Origin: Cytophagaceae bacterium | Lineage (GTDB): Bacteria > Bacteroidota > Bacteroidia > Cytophagales > Spirosomataceae | Direction: 5' to 3' | DNA: 12,966 bases | NCBI GenBank assembly: GCA_947471105.1 | Contig: CANIYB010000036.1 | Location: 1-12,966, forward strand | Shown: one piece after another, positions 1 to 7,550 of the stretch | Layout of the letters: each line of letters begins with the position of its first letter | Position numbering within the stretch: the first letter of the stretch is position 1 | The notes under the pieces: generated by a model | What the model was told of the DNA's origin: nothing | The model's database searches: none | Seen by the model: only the letters and a program-made list of their open reading frames with translations | Position numbers and translations under genes: made by a program

Positions 1-720
1 AATGGCTTTGCCATAATACTCAAATAATCGTTCCATGGTGGCAGTAGCATTCGAATCGGAACCTGCTATATACGCTTGAACAATATCCTTTAATTTCTTT
101 TTTTCTCCCGTTTGTCTTTCATAAAACAATTCTAAGGATGGGCCGGCAATGACTTTCTCAACACATCCAGCCTTGCCACAATAACAAGGTTCACCCCCTT
201 CTTCCAAAATATTATGCCCCCATTCGCCCCCAATACCATGTAGTCCATTAATCACCTTGCCATTCACCACTAATCCACCCCCCACACCGGTGCCTAATAT
301 AACCCCGAAAACCACTTGAGCCTCTTTATTTATATCCTGAACCGCACCTAATAGTGCTTCTGCTAAAGCAAAGCAATTGGCATCATTGGCTAAAACAACC
401 TCGCAACCAACCACTTTCGCTAAATCGACGGCCATCGGTTGGCCATTCATGCTGGTCGTATTACAATTTTTCATGGTCTGAGAAGCAGGGTCTAAAACCC
501 CTGGAGTGGCAAAACCTAAACGCGTAGGTCTAAATCCAACTTTTTGACTGACCGAATCAATCAATCTACCCACCTGAGCAATGATGTGATCATATCCCTT
601 AATCGATTCTGTATCAATCCGTTCGCGGAGAATGATTTGGGTAGGATCATGTTGATCTAAAATAGCACATTCAATTTTCGTTCCTCCTAAATCTATCCCC
701 CAATTATATTTTTTTTCCAT
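1..720 (-). CDS. ROK-family sugar kinase (3' end outside window)
   Basis: This is the N-terminal 240 codons of a ROK-family ATP-dependent sugar kinase in the cytosol; the C-terminus lies beyond the left edge. Visible motifs are the phosphate-binding LGGTK (residues 11-15), ATPG (71-74), NDANCFALAEA (112-122) with D113 as the expected catalytic base, the second phosphate loop GTGVGGG (143-149), and the ROK zinc site made of H169 in GEWGH plus C179, C181 and C186 in CYCGKAGC. ROK members phosphorylate glucose, fructose, mannose or N-acetylglucosamine, and the sequence does not decide which; the zinc site argues for a kinase rather than a degenerate form, and there is no N-terminal helix-turn-helix, so it is not a NagC/Mlc-type repressor. 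The ATG at 718-720 lies 4 bases after the rsgA stop, so it is most likely the last seen gene of the waaA-rsgA operon. Family assignment is firm, substrate unknown. Confidence 0.93.
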   Translation of the reverse strand, partial: MEKKYNWGIDLGGTKIECAILDQHDPTQIILRERIDTESIKGYDHIIAQVGRLIDSVSQKVGFRPTRLGFATPGVLDPASQTMKNCNTTSMNGQPMAVDLAKVVGCEVVLANDANCFALAEALLGAVQDINKEAQVVFGVILGTGVGGGLVVNGKVINGLHGIGGEWGHNILEEGGEPCYCGKAGCVEKVIAGPSLELFYERQTGEKKKLKDIVQAYIAGSDSNATATMERLFEYYGKAI

Positions 721-724
721 AGGT

Positions 725-1654
725 TTATCGACGATTATCGTCATTTTCAAAAATACTAAAATAACTTAAATATCTACTTGACGCAATTTCACCGTCCCTA
801 ACAGCTTGTTGGACCACGCAATGCGGTTCATGCAAATGTAAACAATTATTAAATTTGCACTGTCCCAAAAGCGCCCGCATCTCAGGAAAATAATGGGCTA
901 ATTCTTCTTTTTCTATTTCCATAACCCCAAATTCATTAATTCCTGGGCTATCGATCAAATAGGTATCAGGCCCTAGTTCCCACATGGTTGAATACGTAGT
1001 GGTATGAACCCCTTTTTGGGCAAAATCAGAAATTTCTTTGGTTTTAATATGTAAAGTCGGTGCGACGATATTTAAAAGACTTGATTTTCCAACCCCTGAA
1101 TGACCGGCCATTAAAGATACCTTGCCTTCAAACATTTCTTTAAATTCTGAAATACCTTGATTCAATGGGATTGAGGTGAATAAAACCCCATACCCCAATT
1201 CCTGGTATAAACCCGCCCATTCAAAAATTTGGTCTTTTTCTTCCTCATTTAACAGGTCCATCTTATTGAAAACAATCGTCACCGGAATTCGAAATGCTTC
1301 GGCGGTCACTAAAAAGCGGTCTAAAAATCCCAAGGATGTTTTGGGGAATTTATAAGTAAATATAAAAATGGCCTGATCTACATTTGCCGCTAACAATTGG
1401 CCATGACTGGTCTTATGAACAGATTTTCGAATAATGTAATTTTGCCTAGGCGAAATTTCTTCAATGACCACCGTTTGATTGGCCTCATCCTCCATCGAGA
1501 AAAGTACCTTATCTCCCACCGTAATCGGGTTAGACGTTTTAGGGCCATTCAATTTAAATTTCCCTTTTAATCTGGCTCGATATACCTTGCCTGACTCGGC
1601 ACGAACTTCATACCAAGAGCCTGTTGAACGCATGATGAGCCCTTTATTCAGCAT
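725..1654 (-). CDS. rsgA: Ribosome small subunit-dependent GTPase A (RsgA)
   Basis: RsgA (YjeQ/YloQ) is a circularly permuted GTPase that checks late maturation of the 30S ribosomal subunit. The permuted motif order is clear: an N-terminal OB-fold region (about residues 1-75), then G4 NKMD (130-133), G1 P-loop GHSGVGKSS (184-192), the switch region KGVHTTT (214-220) and G3 DSPG (235-238). The C-terminal zinc finger has C266, C271, H273 and C279. The length of 309 residues is usual. The start MLNKGLIMRSTGSWY fits the family opening, in which GLI.RSTGSWY begins the OB fold; M8 is an unlikely start because it would cut that strand. The first 11 bases overlap the end of waaA, which suggests translational coupling, and the ROK kinase follows after 4 bases. 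No key residue is missing. Confidence 0.97.
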   Translation of the reverse strand: MLNKGLIMRSTGSWYEVRAESGKVYRARLKGKFKLNGPKTSNPITVGDKVLFSMEDEANQTVVIEEISPRQNYIIRKSVHKTSHGQLLAANVDQAIFIFTYKFPKTSLGFLDRFLVTAEAFRIPVTIVFNKMDLLNEEEKDQIFEWAGLYQELGYGVLFTSIPLNQGISEFKEMFEGKVSLMAGHSGVGKSSLLNIVAPTLHIKTKEISDFAQKGVHTTTYSTMWELGPDTYLIDSPGINEFGVMEIEKEELAHYFPEMRALLGQCKFNNCLHLHEPHCVVQQAVRDGEIASSRYLSYFSIFENDDNRR

Positions 1655-2900
1655 ATGGATGGCCTAAAAATTTTCGTACATAGTTCATGATGCATGCGGT
1701 GGCCCCTGCATGGGCGGCGACAAATTGGCGAGATTGCACTTGCTTTTGGACCAATAAATCTTCTGAATGATACATTTCAAGCATTTTTTCTTCTAATTCT
1801 TGGCTGTTCGCCACAGGAAAAGCTAATCCTAAATTAACCAATGCTACTGCTTCATTGAATTTTTCAAAATTCTTATTGCCAAAAAAGACCGTTGGCCCAA
1901 AAACGGCAGCCTCCAACGTATTATGCAATCCCGCGCCGAAAGCACCTCCAATATAGGCAAACAAAGCGCCGCGATACAAAGAAGATAAGCGCCCCACCTC
2001 ATTGACAAATAATACCTTAGCATTCGCGTCTAAATTTCCACGCTTGGAATAGCATACGTCAACTTGAATCTTCGACTCCCATGAATTTAAAGTCGATTCA
2101 TTTATTTCATGCGGAACTACCACCCATTTAAATGGAAATTTACCTGAATTAATGATGGGAATTAGGCAATCCATATCAGCGTCCCACACAGAACCTAGGA
2201 CCACAAATTCATTTTCTCCGACAAACTCCGACATGAAAGACCAAGCTTGGGCCGTGCGAAGGTTCGCTAATACCCGATCAAACCGAGTATCACCGCCCAA
2301 TGTAACATGCTGAATATCAATACCATTCAGCATTTCTTTGGAAGATTCATCTTGAACAAAAATTTGCTCAAAAGACGTTAATATATTCCTAAAAAATCCC
2401 CCATACCATTTAAAAAACAATTGATTTTTTCTAAAAATGGCTGAAACTAAAATCGTATTAATATTTCTTTTTTTGAGTTCATGTAAATAGAAATACCAAA
2501 ATTCATATTTCACAAAAAATACCATGGACGGATTAACAAGATCCAAAAATCGTTTACTCGTGGACGCACCATCAAAAGGCAAATAACTCACATAATCAAT
2601 GCCCGGTGCATTTTTTCTAACCTCATAGCCCGAAGGAGAAAAAAAGGTAACTAGAATAAAATAGTTTGGATATTCGTTGGAAAAAGCATCGATGATGGGT
2701 TTCCCTTGTTCAAATTCACCCATCGATGCGGTATGAAACCAGGCAACCGGTTTTCGATTATTTTCGAAAGCAGATTCCAAGCCTTCCCAAACATGTTTTT
2801 GGCCATTATTCCATTTCTTAGCCTTGCTATGGAACACAGAAACAATTCCTAAAATTTGCTTATATAAAAACAAGGCAAAAATATACAGCCAAACCCTCAA
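1644..2900 (-). CDS. waaA: 3-deoxy-D-manno-octulosonic acid (Kdo) transferase
   Basis: WaaA/KdtA is a GT30 glycosyltransferase of the inner membrane that moves Kdo from CMP-Kdo onto the lipid A precursor, an early step in the lipopolysaccharide core. Residues 2-23 form a hydrophobic membrane anchor. HTASMGEFEQ (56-65) holds the expected catalytic glutamate E62. FFVKYEFWYFYL (128-139), GGDTRFDRV (202-210), PHE (263-265) and the nucleotide-binding GGAFGAGLHNTLEAA (318-332) are all typical. Length of 418 residues is normal. The start codon is TTG (bases 2898-2900): an in-frame TAA lies only three codons upstream and no in-frame ATG exists before the anchor segment, so TTG is the only start that keeps the anchor. 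It leads the operon with rsgA and the ROK kinase and is divergent from ytxJ. Its presence implies a Gram-negative envelope with Kdo-containing LPS. Confidence 0.96.
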   Translation of the reverse strand: MRVWLYIFALFLYKQILGIVSVFHSKAKKWNNGQKHVWEGLESAFENNRKPVAWFHTASMGEFEQGKPIIDAFSNEYPNYFILVTFFSPSGYEVRKNAPGIDYVSYLPFDGASTSKRFLDLVNPSMVFFVKYEFWYFYLHELKKRNINTILVSAIFRKNQLFFKWYGGFFRNILTSFEQIFVQDESSKEMLNGIDIQHVTLGGDTRFDRVLANLRTAQAWSFMSEFVGENEFVVLGSVWDADMDCLIPIINSGKFPFKWVVVPHEINESTLNSWESKIQVDVCYSKRGNLDANAKVLFVNEVGRLSSLYRGALFAYIGGAFGAGLHNTLEAAVFGPTVFFGNKNFEKFNEAVALVNLGLAFPVANSQELEEKMLEMYHSEDLLVQKQVQSRQFVAAHAGATACIMNYVRKFLGHPYAE

Positions 2901-2907
2901 TTTTTCT

Positions 2908-2915
2908 TAAATTTG
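2908..2915 (+). promoter_or_regulatory. Candidate -7 element for the ytxJ operon
   Basis: TAAATTTG matches the Bacteroidota -7 consensus TAnnTTTG exactly and would start transcription near 2922, giving a leader of about 44 bases before the ytxJ ATG at 2966. No TTTG or TTG is found at the expected -33 position, so the call rests on one element in AT-rich DNA and is weak. Confidence 0.35.
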
Positions 2916-2935
2916 ATGTTGAAACAATAAATTTA

Positions 2936-2943
2936 CAAAATTA
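2936..2943 (-). promoter_or_regulatory. Candidate -7 element for the waaA operon
   Basis: On the minus strand these bases read TAATTTTG, an exact fit to TAnnTTTG. Initiation would be near 2929, giving a leader of about 29 bases before the TTG start of waaA at 2900. The -33 element is not recognisable. This site and the ytxJ element face each other, so the two 5' ends would overlap by a few bases. Confidence 0.35.
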
Positions 2944-2965
2944 GGCGAATACCTACATCATCCTT

Positions 2966-3298
2966 ATGCATTGGAATACATTAACAGACCTACATCAATT
3001 GGATGAAATAGTTGAGATTTCGCAAAATCAACCTGTGGTAATTTTCAAACATAGTACCCGTTGCTCCATTTCGTCCACTGCTTTAAGTCGATTTGAGCGA
3101 GCTTGGGGAGCTAAGGAAAACACTGCTTTTTATTTGGATTTGATTGCATACCGACCTATTTCCTTGGAAATTGCAGAAAAGTTTGGGATACAACATCAGT
3201 CTCCACAGGTCTTGGTCATTAACAAAGGAGCTTGTACCTATTCCGCAACCCATTGGGACATTTCGGTAGACGAATTAAAACCCTATTTGAGCGAATGA
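2966..3298 (+). CDS. ytxJ: YtxJ-like bacilliredoxin (bacillithiol system protein)
   Basis: A 110-residue cytosolic protein of the YtxJ/DUF2847 thioredoxin-fold family, whose members act as monothiol bacilliredoxins that remove bacillithiol from S-bacillithiolated proteins. The family signature FKHSTRCSIS (residues 27-36) carries the single active-site cysteine C33. The cis-proline region of the thioredoxin fold is seen at QSPQVLVI (78-85, P80). LDLIAYRPIS.EIAEKFGI (58-75) matches the conserved middle part. A second cysteine, C90, lies near the C-terminus and is not part of the motif. The length is that of the family. The stop overlaps the start of the next gene by 4 bases (ATGA), so the two are probably translated from one message, and lipA and crtY follow closely. 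The bacillithiol biosynthesis genes (bshA, bshB, bshC) are not in the window; their presence elsewhere is inferred. Confidence 0.9.
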   Translation: MHWNTLTDLHQLDEIVEISQNQPVVIFKHSTRCSISSTALSRFERAWGAKENTAFYLDLIAYRPISLEIAEKFGIQHQSPQVLVINKGACTYSATHWDISVDELKPYLSE

Positions 3299-4122
3299 AA
3301 AAATTAATAGGAGTTCTTTTTATTTTTTGTTGGTCCTCAACCGTTGTTTGGGCCCAAAGAAAATCAGCACCTAAAGAAACCATTATTCAGGCTCCCAGCT
3401 CAACAAATCGATCAAAAGTAATTTCTAAAAATAATGATGGCAGCATAAAAAATGTCAATCCAACTGGAACCATAGCCTTGGGCATTAGTACATCGACAAG
3501 TTCAGGCATATTTGGAGGGCTTACAGCTAGAAAAGTGTGGATTAATAACCCAAAAAGCCAATCGTTATTTGGACTTGATTTATCCATTATCAAGGATTAC
3601 AGAGAGTTTGATTCCCCCTATTCATATAATGGAAGAGGCTATACAGAAGGTAAATTAAATCAGTTAGTCGTTATTAGACCGGAGTATGGCCGCCAATGGA
3701 CCTTATTTAAAAAACCATCTGAAGGGGGAGCCGCTTTAAAAGGCTTAATTGCCACTGGTCCTAACATTGGCATGCAAATGCCTTATCATGTCGACATATC
3801 CTACGTAAATCCTGGAACGGGAAAATCATCGATACTTTCCATTCCCATGTCACAAACGTATGATAACACTTATCAGCGAACCACTATTTTAGGTGAAAGT
3901 AGCTTTTTCAAGGGTGCCAGCGAATCTATTTATGTTCCTGGTTGGCATTTAAAAACGGCATTTAATGTAGAATTAGATTCATTTAAACAGAATTATTTGG
4001 CTTTGGAAGTGGGATTTATTGTGGACTATTTTTCCAAACCTATTGAAATGTTAAACCAAACGCCACAGCGATCGGTTTATACCACTGGATATCTAACCTT
4101 TTTCTTTGGAAAGAGTAAATAA
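3295..4122 (+). CDS. Exported protein of unknown function, possible outer-membrane barrel
   Basis: I do not recognise a named family. The 275-residue protein starts with a clear Sec signal peptide: a basic MKK, a hydrophobic core through about residue 18, and a likely signal peptidase I site after WA (AQ-RKS). The mature part has no cysteine. After a Ser/Asn/Lys-rich, probably disordered stretch (about 22-62) it alternates polar and hydrophobic residues in strand-like runs rich in Gly, Tyr and Phe, and ends with YLALEVGFIVDYF and VYTTGYLTFFFGKSK, which resemble terminal strands of Bacteroidota outer-membrane barrels. Barrel is inference; a periplasmic beta-rich protein is possible. The ATG at 3295 is chosen because it opens the signal peptide and gives a 4-base overlap with the ytxJ stop; the in-frame extension upstream to 3232 would bury the signal peptide. 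lipA follows after 9 bases. Confidence 0.8.
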   Translation: MKKLIGVLFIFCWSSTVVWAQRKSAPKETIIQAPSSTNRSKVISKNNDGSIKNVNPTGTIALGISTSTSSGIFGGLTARKVWINNPKSQSLFGLDLSIIKDYREFDSPYSYNGRGYTEGKLNQLVVIRPEYGRQWTLFKKPSEGGAALKGLIATGPNIGMQMPYHVDISYVNPGTGKSSILSIPMSQTYDNTYQRTTILGESSFFKGASESIYVPGWHLKTAFNVELDSFKQNYLALEVGFIVDYFSKPIEMLNQTPQRSVYTTGYLTFFFGKSK

Positions 4123-4131
4123 AAATACACT

Positions 4132-5001
4132 ATGATCGAATTACCCCAAGTGAATTCAGCCCCTACCTCAAGAAAGCCAGATTGGCTACGGGTTAAATTG
4201 CCTATTGGTGAAAAATATACGAATGTTCGGAAAATAGTCGATGAGTATAAATTACATACGATTTGTCAATCAGGAAATTGCCCAAACATGGGCGAATGTT
4301 GGGGTGAAGGAACGGCCACTTTCATGATTTTGGGAAATGTTTGCACTCGGTCTTGTACTTTTTGTGCTGTGGCAACCGGCAGACCTAATGAATATGATGA
4401 AGATGAGCCACGCCGAGTAGCTGAAGCGATCCAATTAATGAAGGTGAAACATGCGGTCATCACGTCCGTAAATAGAGATGAGTTGAAGGATCGAGGGGCT
4501 GAAATTTGGTATCAAACTGTCCGAGCGGTAAAAGAAACGACTCCACTGACGACGATTGAAACATTAATTCCAGACACAAAGGGCAATTGGGATGCCTTAA
4601 TCCGAATGATTGAAGGAGGCCAAGAAGTCGTTTCACATAATATGGAAACCGTAGCCCGATTATACCGATTTGTTCGACCACAAGCCAGGTACGAGCGAAG
4701 TTTAGAGCAAACTAAGCGAACCAAAGAGTTTGGGAAAAGAACAAAATCTGGACTTATGCTTGGATTAGGAGAAACAAAAGAAGAGGTTTTTCAAGCGATG
4801 GATGATTTGGTAGCGCATGGATTGGATGTATTGACATTGGGTCAATATTTACAGCCAACCAAAATGCACCATGAAGTGATCGAATGGATTCATCCAGAGA
4901 CTTTCTTAATGTACAAAGAAGAAGGTTTGAAAAGAGGATTAAACTATGTGGAATCAGGAGCTTTAGTACGTTCTTCGTACCATGCTGAAAAACATATCTA
5001 A
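4132..5001 (+). CDS. lipA: Lipoyl synthase
   Basis: LipA is a radical SAM enzyme that inserts two sulfurs into octanoyl groups bound to 2-oxoacid dehydrogenase E2 subunits or the glycine cleavage H protein. Both iron-sulfur sites are visible: the auxiliary cluster, which is sacrificed as sulfur donor, uses C45, C50 and C56 (CQSGNCPNMGEC), and the radical SAM cluster uses C71, C75 and C78 (CTRSCTFC). The C-terminal RSSY motif (280-283) supplies the serine ligand of the auxiliary cluster. VTSVNRDEL.DRGA (about 110-123) and the SGLMLGLGET segment are also typical. Length of 289 residues is normal and the enzyme looks intact. The gene sits 9 bases after the exported-protein gene and 3 bases before crtY, so it is inside one operon. 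The octanoyltransferase gene lipB is not in the window. Confidence 0.98.
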   Translation: MIELPQVNSAPTSRKPDWLRVKLPIGEKYTNVRKIVDEYKLHTICQSGNCPNMGECWGEGTATFMILGNVCTRSCTFCAVATGRPNEYDEDEPRRVAEAIQLMKVKHAVITSVNRDELKDRGAEIWYQTVRAVKETTPLTTIETLIPDTKGNWDALIRMIEGGQEVVSHNMETVARLYRFVRPQARYERSLEQTKRTKEFGKRTKSGLMLGLGETKEEVFQAMDDLVAHGLDVLTLGQYLQPTKMHHEVIEWIHPETFLMYKEEGLKRGLNYVESGALVRSSYHAEKHI

Positions 5002-5004
5002 TTC

Positions 5005-6189
5005 ATGAATAAGCCTGTGCAATCCCAGTTTGCGTTTATCATTGCAGGCGGTGGAATGGCCGGTTTATCCTTAGCATATTACCTTTCAAAAAGTTCATTA
5101 GGGGACGTGCCCATTTTGATCATCGACCAATTCCCCAAAAATAAAAACGATAAAACCTGGTGTTATTGGTCTGATCGCACAGAGGAGTTCGACCATATTG
5201 CTGAAAAATGCTGGGATTCCTTATGGTTTCATAGCCAAAGCAATCAATCTAAACTACTGAATATCAACCCATTTCAGTACAGAAAAATTAATAGCGGCGA
5301 CTGGTATTCAGAGGTTAATAAAACATTAGCCACTAAGCCAAACATCCAGTTTTTAGAGGCAAAGATTCACTCGTTTTTTTACAGAGGAGTAGATGTGGGC
5401 GTAAGTACAGACCAAGGAGATTTTTATGCATCGCAAAAAGTTTTTGATAGTATCAGTCCCTTTGAATGCGATTTCGAAAATCCTAAACACATAAAACAGC
5501 ATTTTTTAGGTTGGACCATCGAAAGTCATTTCCCAGTATTTAAACAAGAATCAGCTGATTTATTTGATTTTAGAGTGGCATTTGATGTAGAATGTGAATT
5601 CATGTATGTCTTACCCACAAGCCCCAAAAAAGCCCTGTTTGAGTATACTTTCTTCTCTGGTAAAATACGAGACAAAAGCTATTATCGAGATAAATTAAAA
5701 GCCTATTTGTTGGCTTATTATGGTTTCGGCGAAGATGATTATGATCTAAAGGAAGAGGAATATGGAGTAATCCCCATGCGGCCCTTGGAAGGAAATGCAC
5801 AAAATTTACATGCTAAATTAATCAAGATTGGAACCTCCGGTGGATTTGTCAAATCGACTACGGGGTATAGCTTTTTAAGGACCCAACGTACCCTAAAAGA
5901 ATTAGTGGTTAACCTCGAAACAAAAAATCACAAAGCATTCGTCTTAAAAGAATTTAGGTTCAAAAAATGGCTAGACAACGTTTTTTTACAAGTATTAATT
6001 GATCAAAAAATAGCAGGATCTAAAGTATTTGAAGCACTTTTTTTCAAAAATTCACCTCAGAAAATGTTGCGTTTTTTGGATGAGAAAACAAGCTTACGAG
6101 AAGATTTATCGTTAATGCTGACAGTACCGACCTACCCTTTTTTATCGGCCGCGATCAAATTGTTTTTCAATAAAAATAAATTGCCATGA
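5005..6189 (+). CDS. crtY: Lycopene cyclase, CrtY type
   Basis: A flavoprotein of the lycopene beta-cyclase family, which closes beta-ionone rings at the ends of lycopene during carotenoid synthesis at the membrane. The N-terminal dinucleotide-binding loop reads AGGGMAGLSLAYYL (14-27), followed by the family mark DKTWCYW (49-55). Further family positions are QHFLGWTIE (165-173), FMYVLP (199-204), EYTFFS (213-218, E213 in the place of the acidic catalytic motif), IPMRPLEG (256-263) and GTSGGFVKSTTGYSF (276-290). Length of 394 residues is usual for this type. It ends the ytxJ operon, 3 bases after lipA. No other crt gene is nearby, so phytoene synthase and desaturase must be elsewhere if the pathway is complete. 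The product could be beta-carotene or a precursor of keto- or hydroxy-carotenoids; the sequence does not say. Confidence 0.9.
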   Translation: MNKPVQSQFAFIIAGGGMAGLSLAYYLSKSSLGDVPILIIDQFPKNKNDKTWCYWSDRTEEFDHIAEKCWDSLWFHSQSNQSKLLNINPFQYRKINSGDWYSEVNKTLATKPNIQFLEAKIHSFFYRGVDVGVSTDQGDFYASQKVFDSISPFECDFENPKHIKQHFLGWTIESHFPVFKQESADLFDFRVAFDVECEFMYVLPTSPKKALFEYTFFSGKIRDKSYYRDKLKAYLLAYYGFGEDDYDLKEEEYGVIPMRPLEGNAQNLHAKLIKIGTSGGFVKSTTGYSFLRTQRTLKELVVNLETKNHKAFVLKEFRFKKWLDNVFLQVLIDQKIAGSKVFEALFFKNSPQKMLRFLDEKTSLREDLSLMLTVPTYPFLSAAIKLFFNKNKLP

Positions 6190-6206
6190 CCATATCCTAA
6201 ATTCAA

Positions 6207-6238
6207 TTTGTGGCTCTCTAATATTAATATTAAATTTG
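6207..6238 (+). promoter_or_regulatory. Bacteroidota-type promoter for metK
   Basis: TTTG (6207-6210), a spacer of exactly 20 bases, then TAAATTTG (6231-6238) matches the primary-sigma consensus of Bacteroidota in full. Transcription would begin near 6245, leaving an AT-rich leader of about 30 bases before the metK ATG, too short for any SAM riboswitch. A perfect 14-base palindrome (6219-6232) lies in the spacer and touches the -7 box. Confidence 0.78.
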
Positions 6239-6275
6239 CGTATTCTTAAAACTTAATTTATAAACTAATTCACGA

Positions 6276-7532
6276 ATGGCTTACTTATTTACCTCAGAGT
6301 CAGTATCTGAAGGACATCCTGATAAAGTTGCTGACCAAATTTCTGATGCGTTAATTGACCATTTTATGGCTTTTGACCCTACTTCCAAAGTTGCATGCGA
6401 AACTTTAGTGACCACAGGTCAGGTAGTTTTAGCGGGCGAGGTAAACACCACTACCTACTTAGATGTACAAGCCATTACCCGAGAAGTCATTCGTAAAATA
6501 GGCTATACTAAGTCGGAATACATGTTTGAAGCTAATTCTTGCGGTATTCTTTCAGCCATTCACGAACAATCTGCAGATATCAATCAGGGAGTTGATCGTG
6601 CAAATCCAGAAGATCAAGGGGCTGGAGACCAGGGAATGATGTTTGGTTTTGCAACCAAAGAAACTGATAATTATATGCCATTGGCATTAGATTTGGCACA
6701 TAAAATTTTACAGGAGTTATCTTCTATTCGCAATAATGAGCCTTCTCTTATTGGATACCTTCGACCTGATGCAAAATCTCAGGTGACGATAGAGTATAGC
6801 GACAACCACGTGCCACAAAGAATTGACACGATTGTTGTTTCTACCCAACATGATGATTTTGCTGCGGAAGCTGAGATGTTGGCCAAAATCAAAAAAGATA
6901 TCGTTGAGATTGTTATTCCTCGTGTGAAGGCAAAATTAAAGCCAGAGTTACAGGCCTTATTTAATGATGCAATTACCTACCACATCAATCCGACTGGTAA
7001 GTTTGTGATTGGTGGACCTCATGGCGACACAGGTTTGACGGGACGTAAAATAATCGTAGACACCTACGGTGGAAAAGGAGCACACGGAGGTGGGGCATTT
7101 TCAGGAAAAGATCCATCCAAAGTGGATCGTTCAGCTGCCTATGCAACGAGACATATCGCCAAAAATTTAGTGGCTGCAGGATTGTGTGACCAAGTATTAG
7201 TTCAAGTTTCCTATGCGATAGGCGTAGCAAAACCATGTGGATTATTCATTGACACCTATGGATCAGCAAAAGTGGGTTTAACCGATGGAGAAATCGCTAA
7301 AAAGGTAGAAGCTATTTTTGATATGCGCCCTTACTTTATTGAGCAACGATTAAAGCTTAGAAACCCAATTTATTCTGAAACTGCTGCGTATGGCCACATG
7401 GGCCGCAAAAACGAAGTGGTGACGAAGCATTTTGTTGGGCCTAACGGTCAAAAAGTCACCAAGGAAGTCGAGTTATTTACTTGGGAAAAATTAGACTATG
7501 TAGACGTTGTTAAAAGCGCTTTCAACTTATAA
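6276..7532 (+). CDS. metK: S-adenosylmethionine synthetase
   Basis: MetK makes S-adenosylmethionine from ATP and methionine, releasing phosphate and pyrophosphate; it works as a cytosolic tetramer. The signatures are complete: SEGHPDKVADQISDA (11-25) with the ATP-binding histidine and aspartate, GAGDQGMMFGFA (115-126), GDTGLTGRKIIVDTYGG (250-266) and the glycine-rich GGGAFSGKDPSKVDRSA (271-287). The C-terminal AYGHMGR segment is present. At 418 residues it is within the range seen in Bacteroidota. It has its own consensus promoter upstream and a symmetrical hairpin terminator downstream, so it is probably a single-gene transcript, perhaps with read-through from crtY because no terminator is seen between them. 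Its product feeds LipA, encoded just upstream, along with all methyltransferases. Confidence 0.99.
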   Translation: MAYLFTSESVSEGHPDKVADQISDALIDHFMAFDPTSKVACETLVTTGQVVLAGEVNTTTYLDVQAITREVIRKIGYTKSEYMFEANSCGILSAIHEQSADINQGVDRANPEDQGAGDQGMMFGFATKETDNYMPLALDLAHKILQELSSIRNNEPSLIGYLRPDAKSQVTIEYSDNHVPQRIDTIVVSTQHDDFAAEAEMLAKIKKDIVEIVIPRVKAKLKPELQALFNDAITYHINPTGKFVIGGPHGDTGLTGRKIIVDTYGGKGAHGGGAFSGKDPSKVDRSAAYATRHIAKNLVAAGLCDQVLVQVSYAIGVAKPCGLFIDTYGSAKVGLTDGEIAKKVEAIFDMRPYFIEQRLKLRNPIYSETAAYGHMGRKNEVVTKHFVGPNGQKVTKEVELFTWEKLDYVDVVKSAFNL

Positions 7533-7550
7533 GTATTTGAATAATGGCAA

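Noticed and set aside
3295..3360. The exported protein as a lipoprotein, because its signal peptide contains one cysteine (residue 12)
   Set aside because: The residues before it (FIF) do not form a lipobox, the hydrophobic core continues past it, and a signal peptidase I site follows at WAQ.
6239..6275. A SAM riboswitch in the metK leader
   Set aside because: Only about 30 bases lie between the predicted start of transcription and the ATG, with no hairpin or pseudoknot potential of a SAM-I, SAM-II or SAM-III aptamer.
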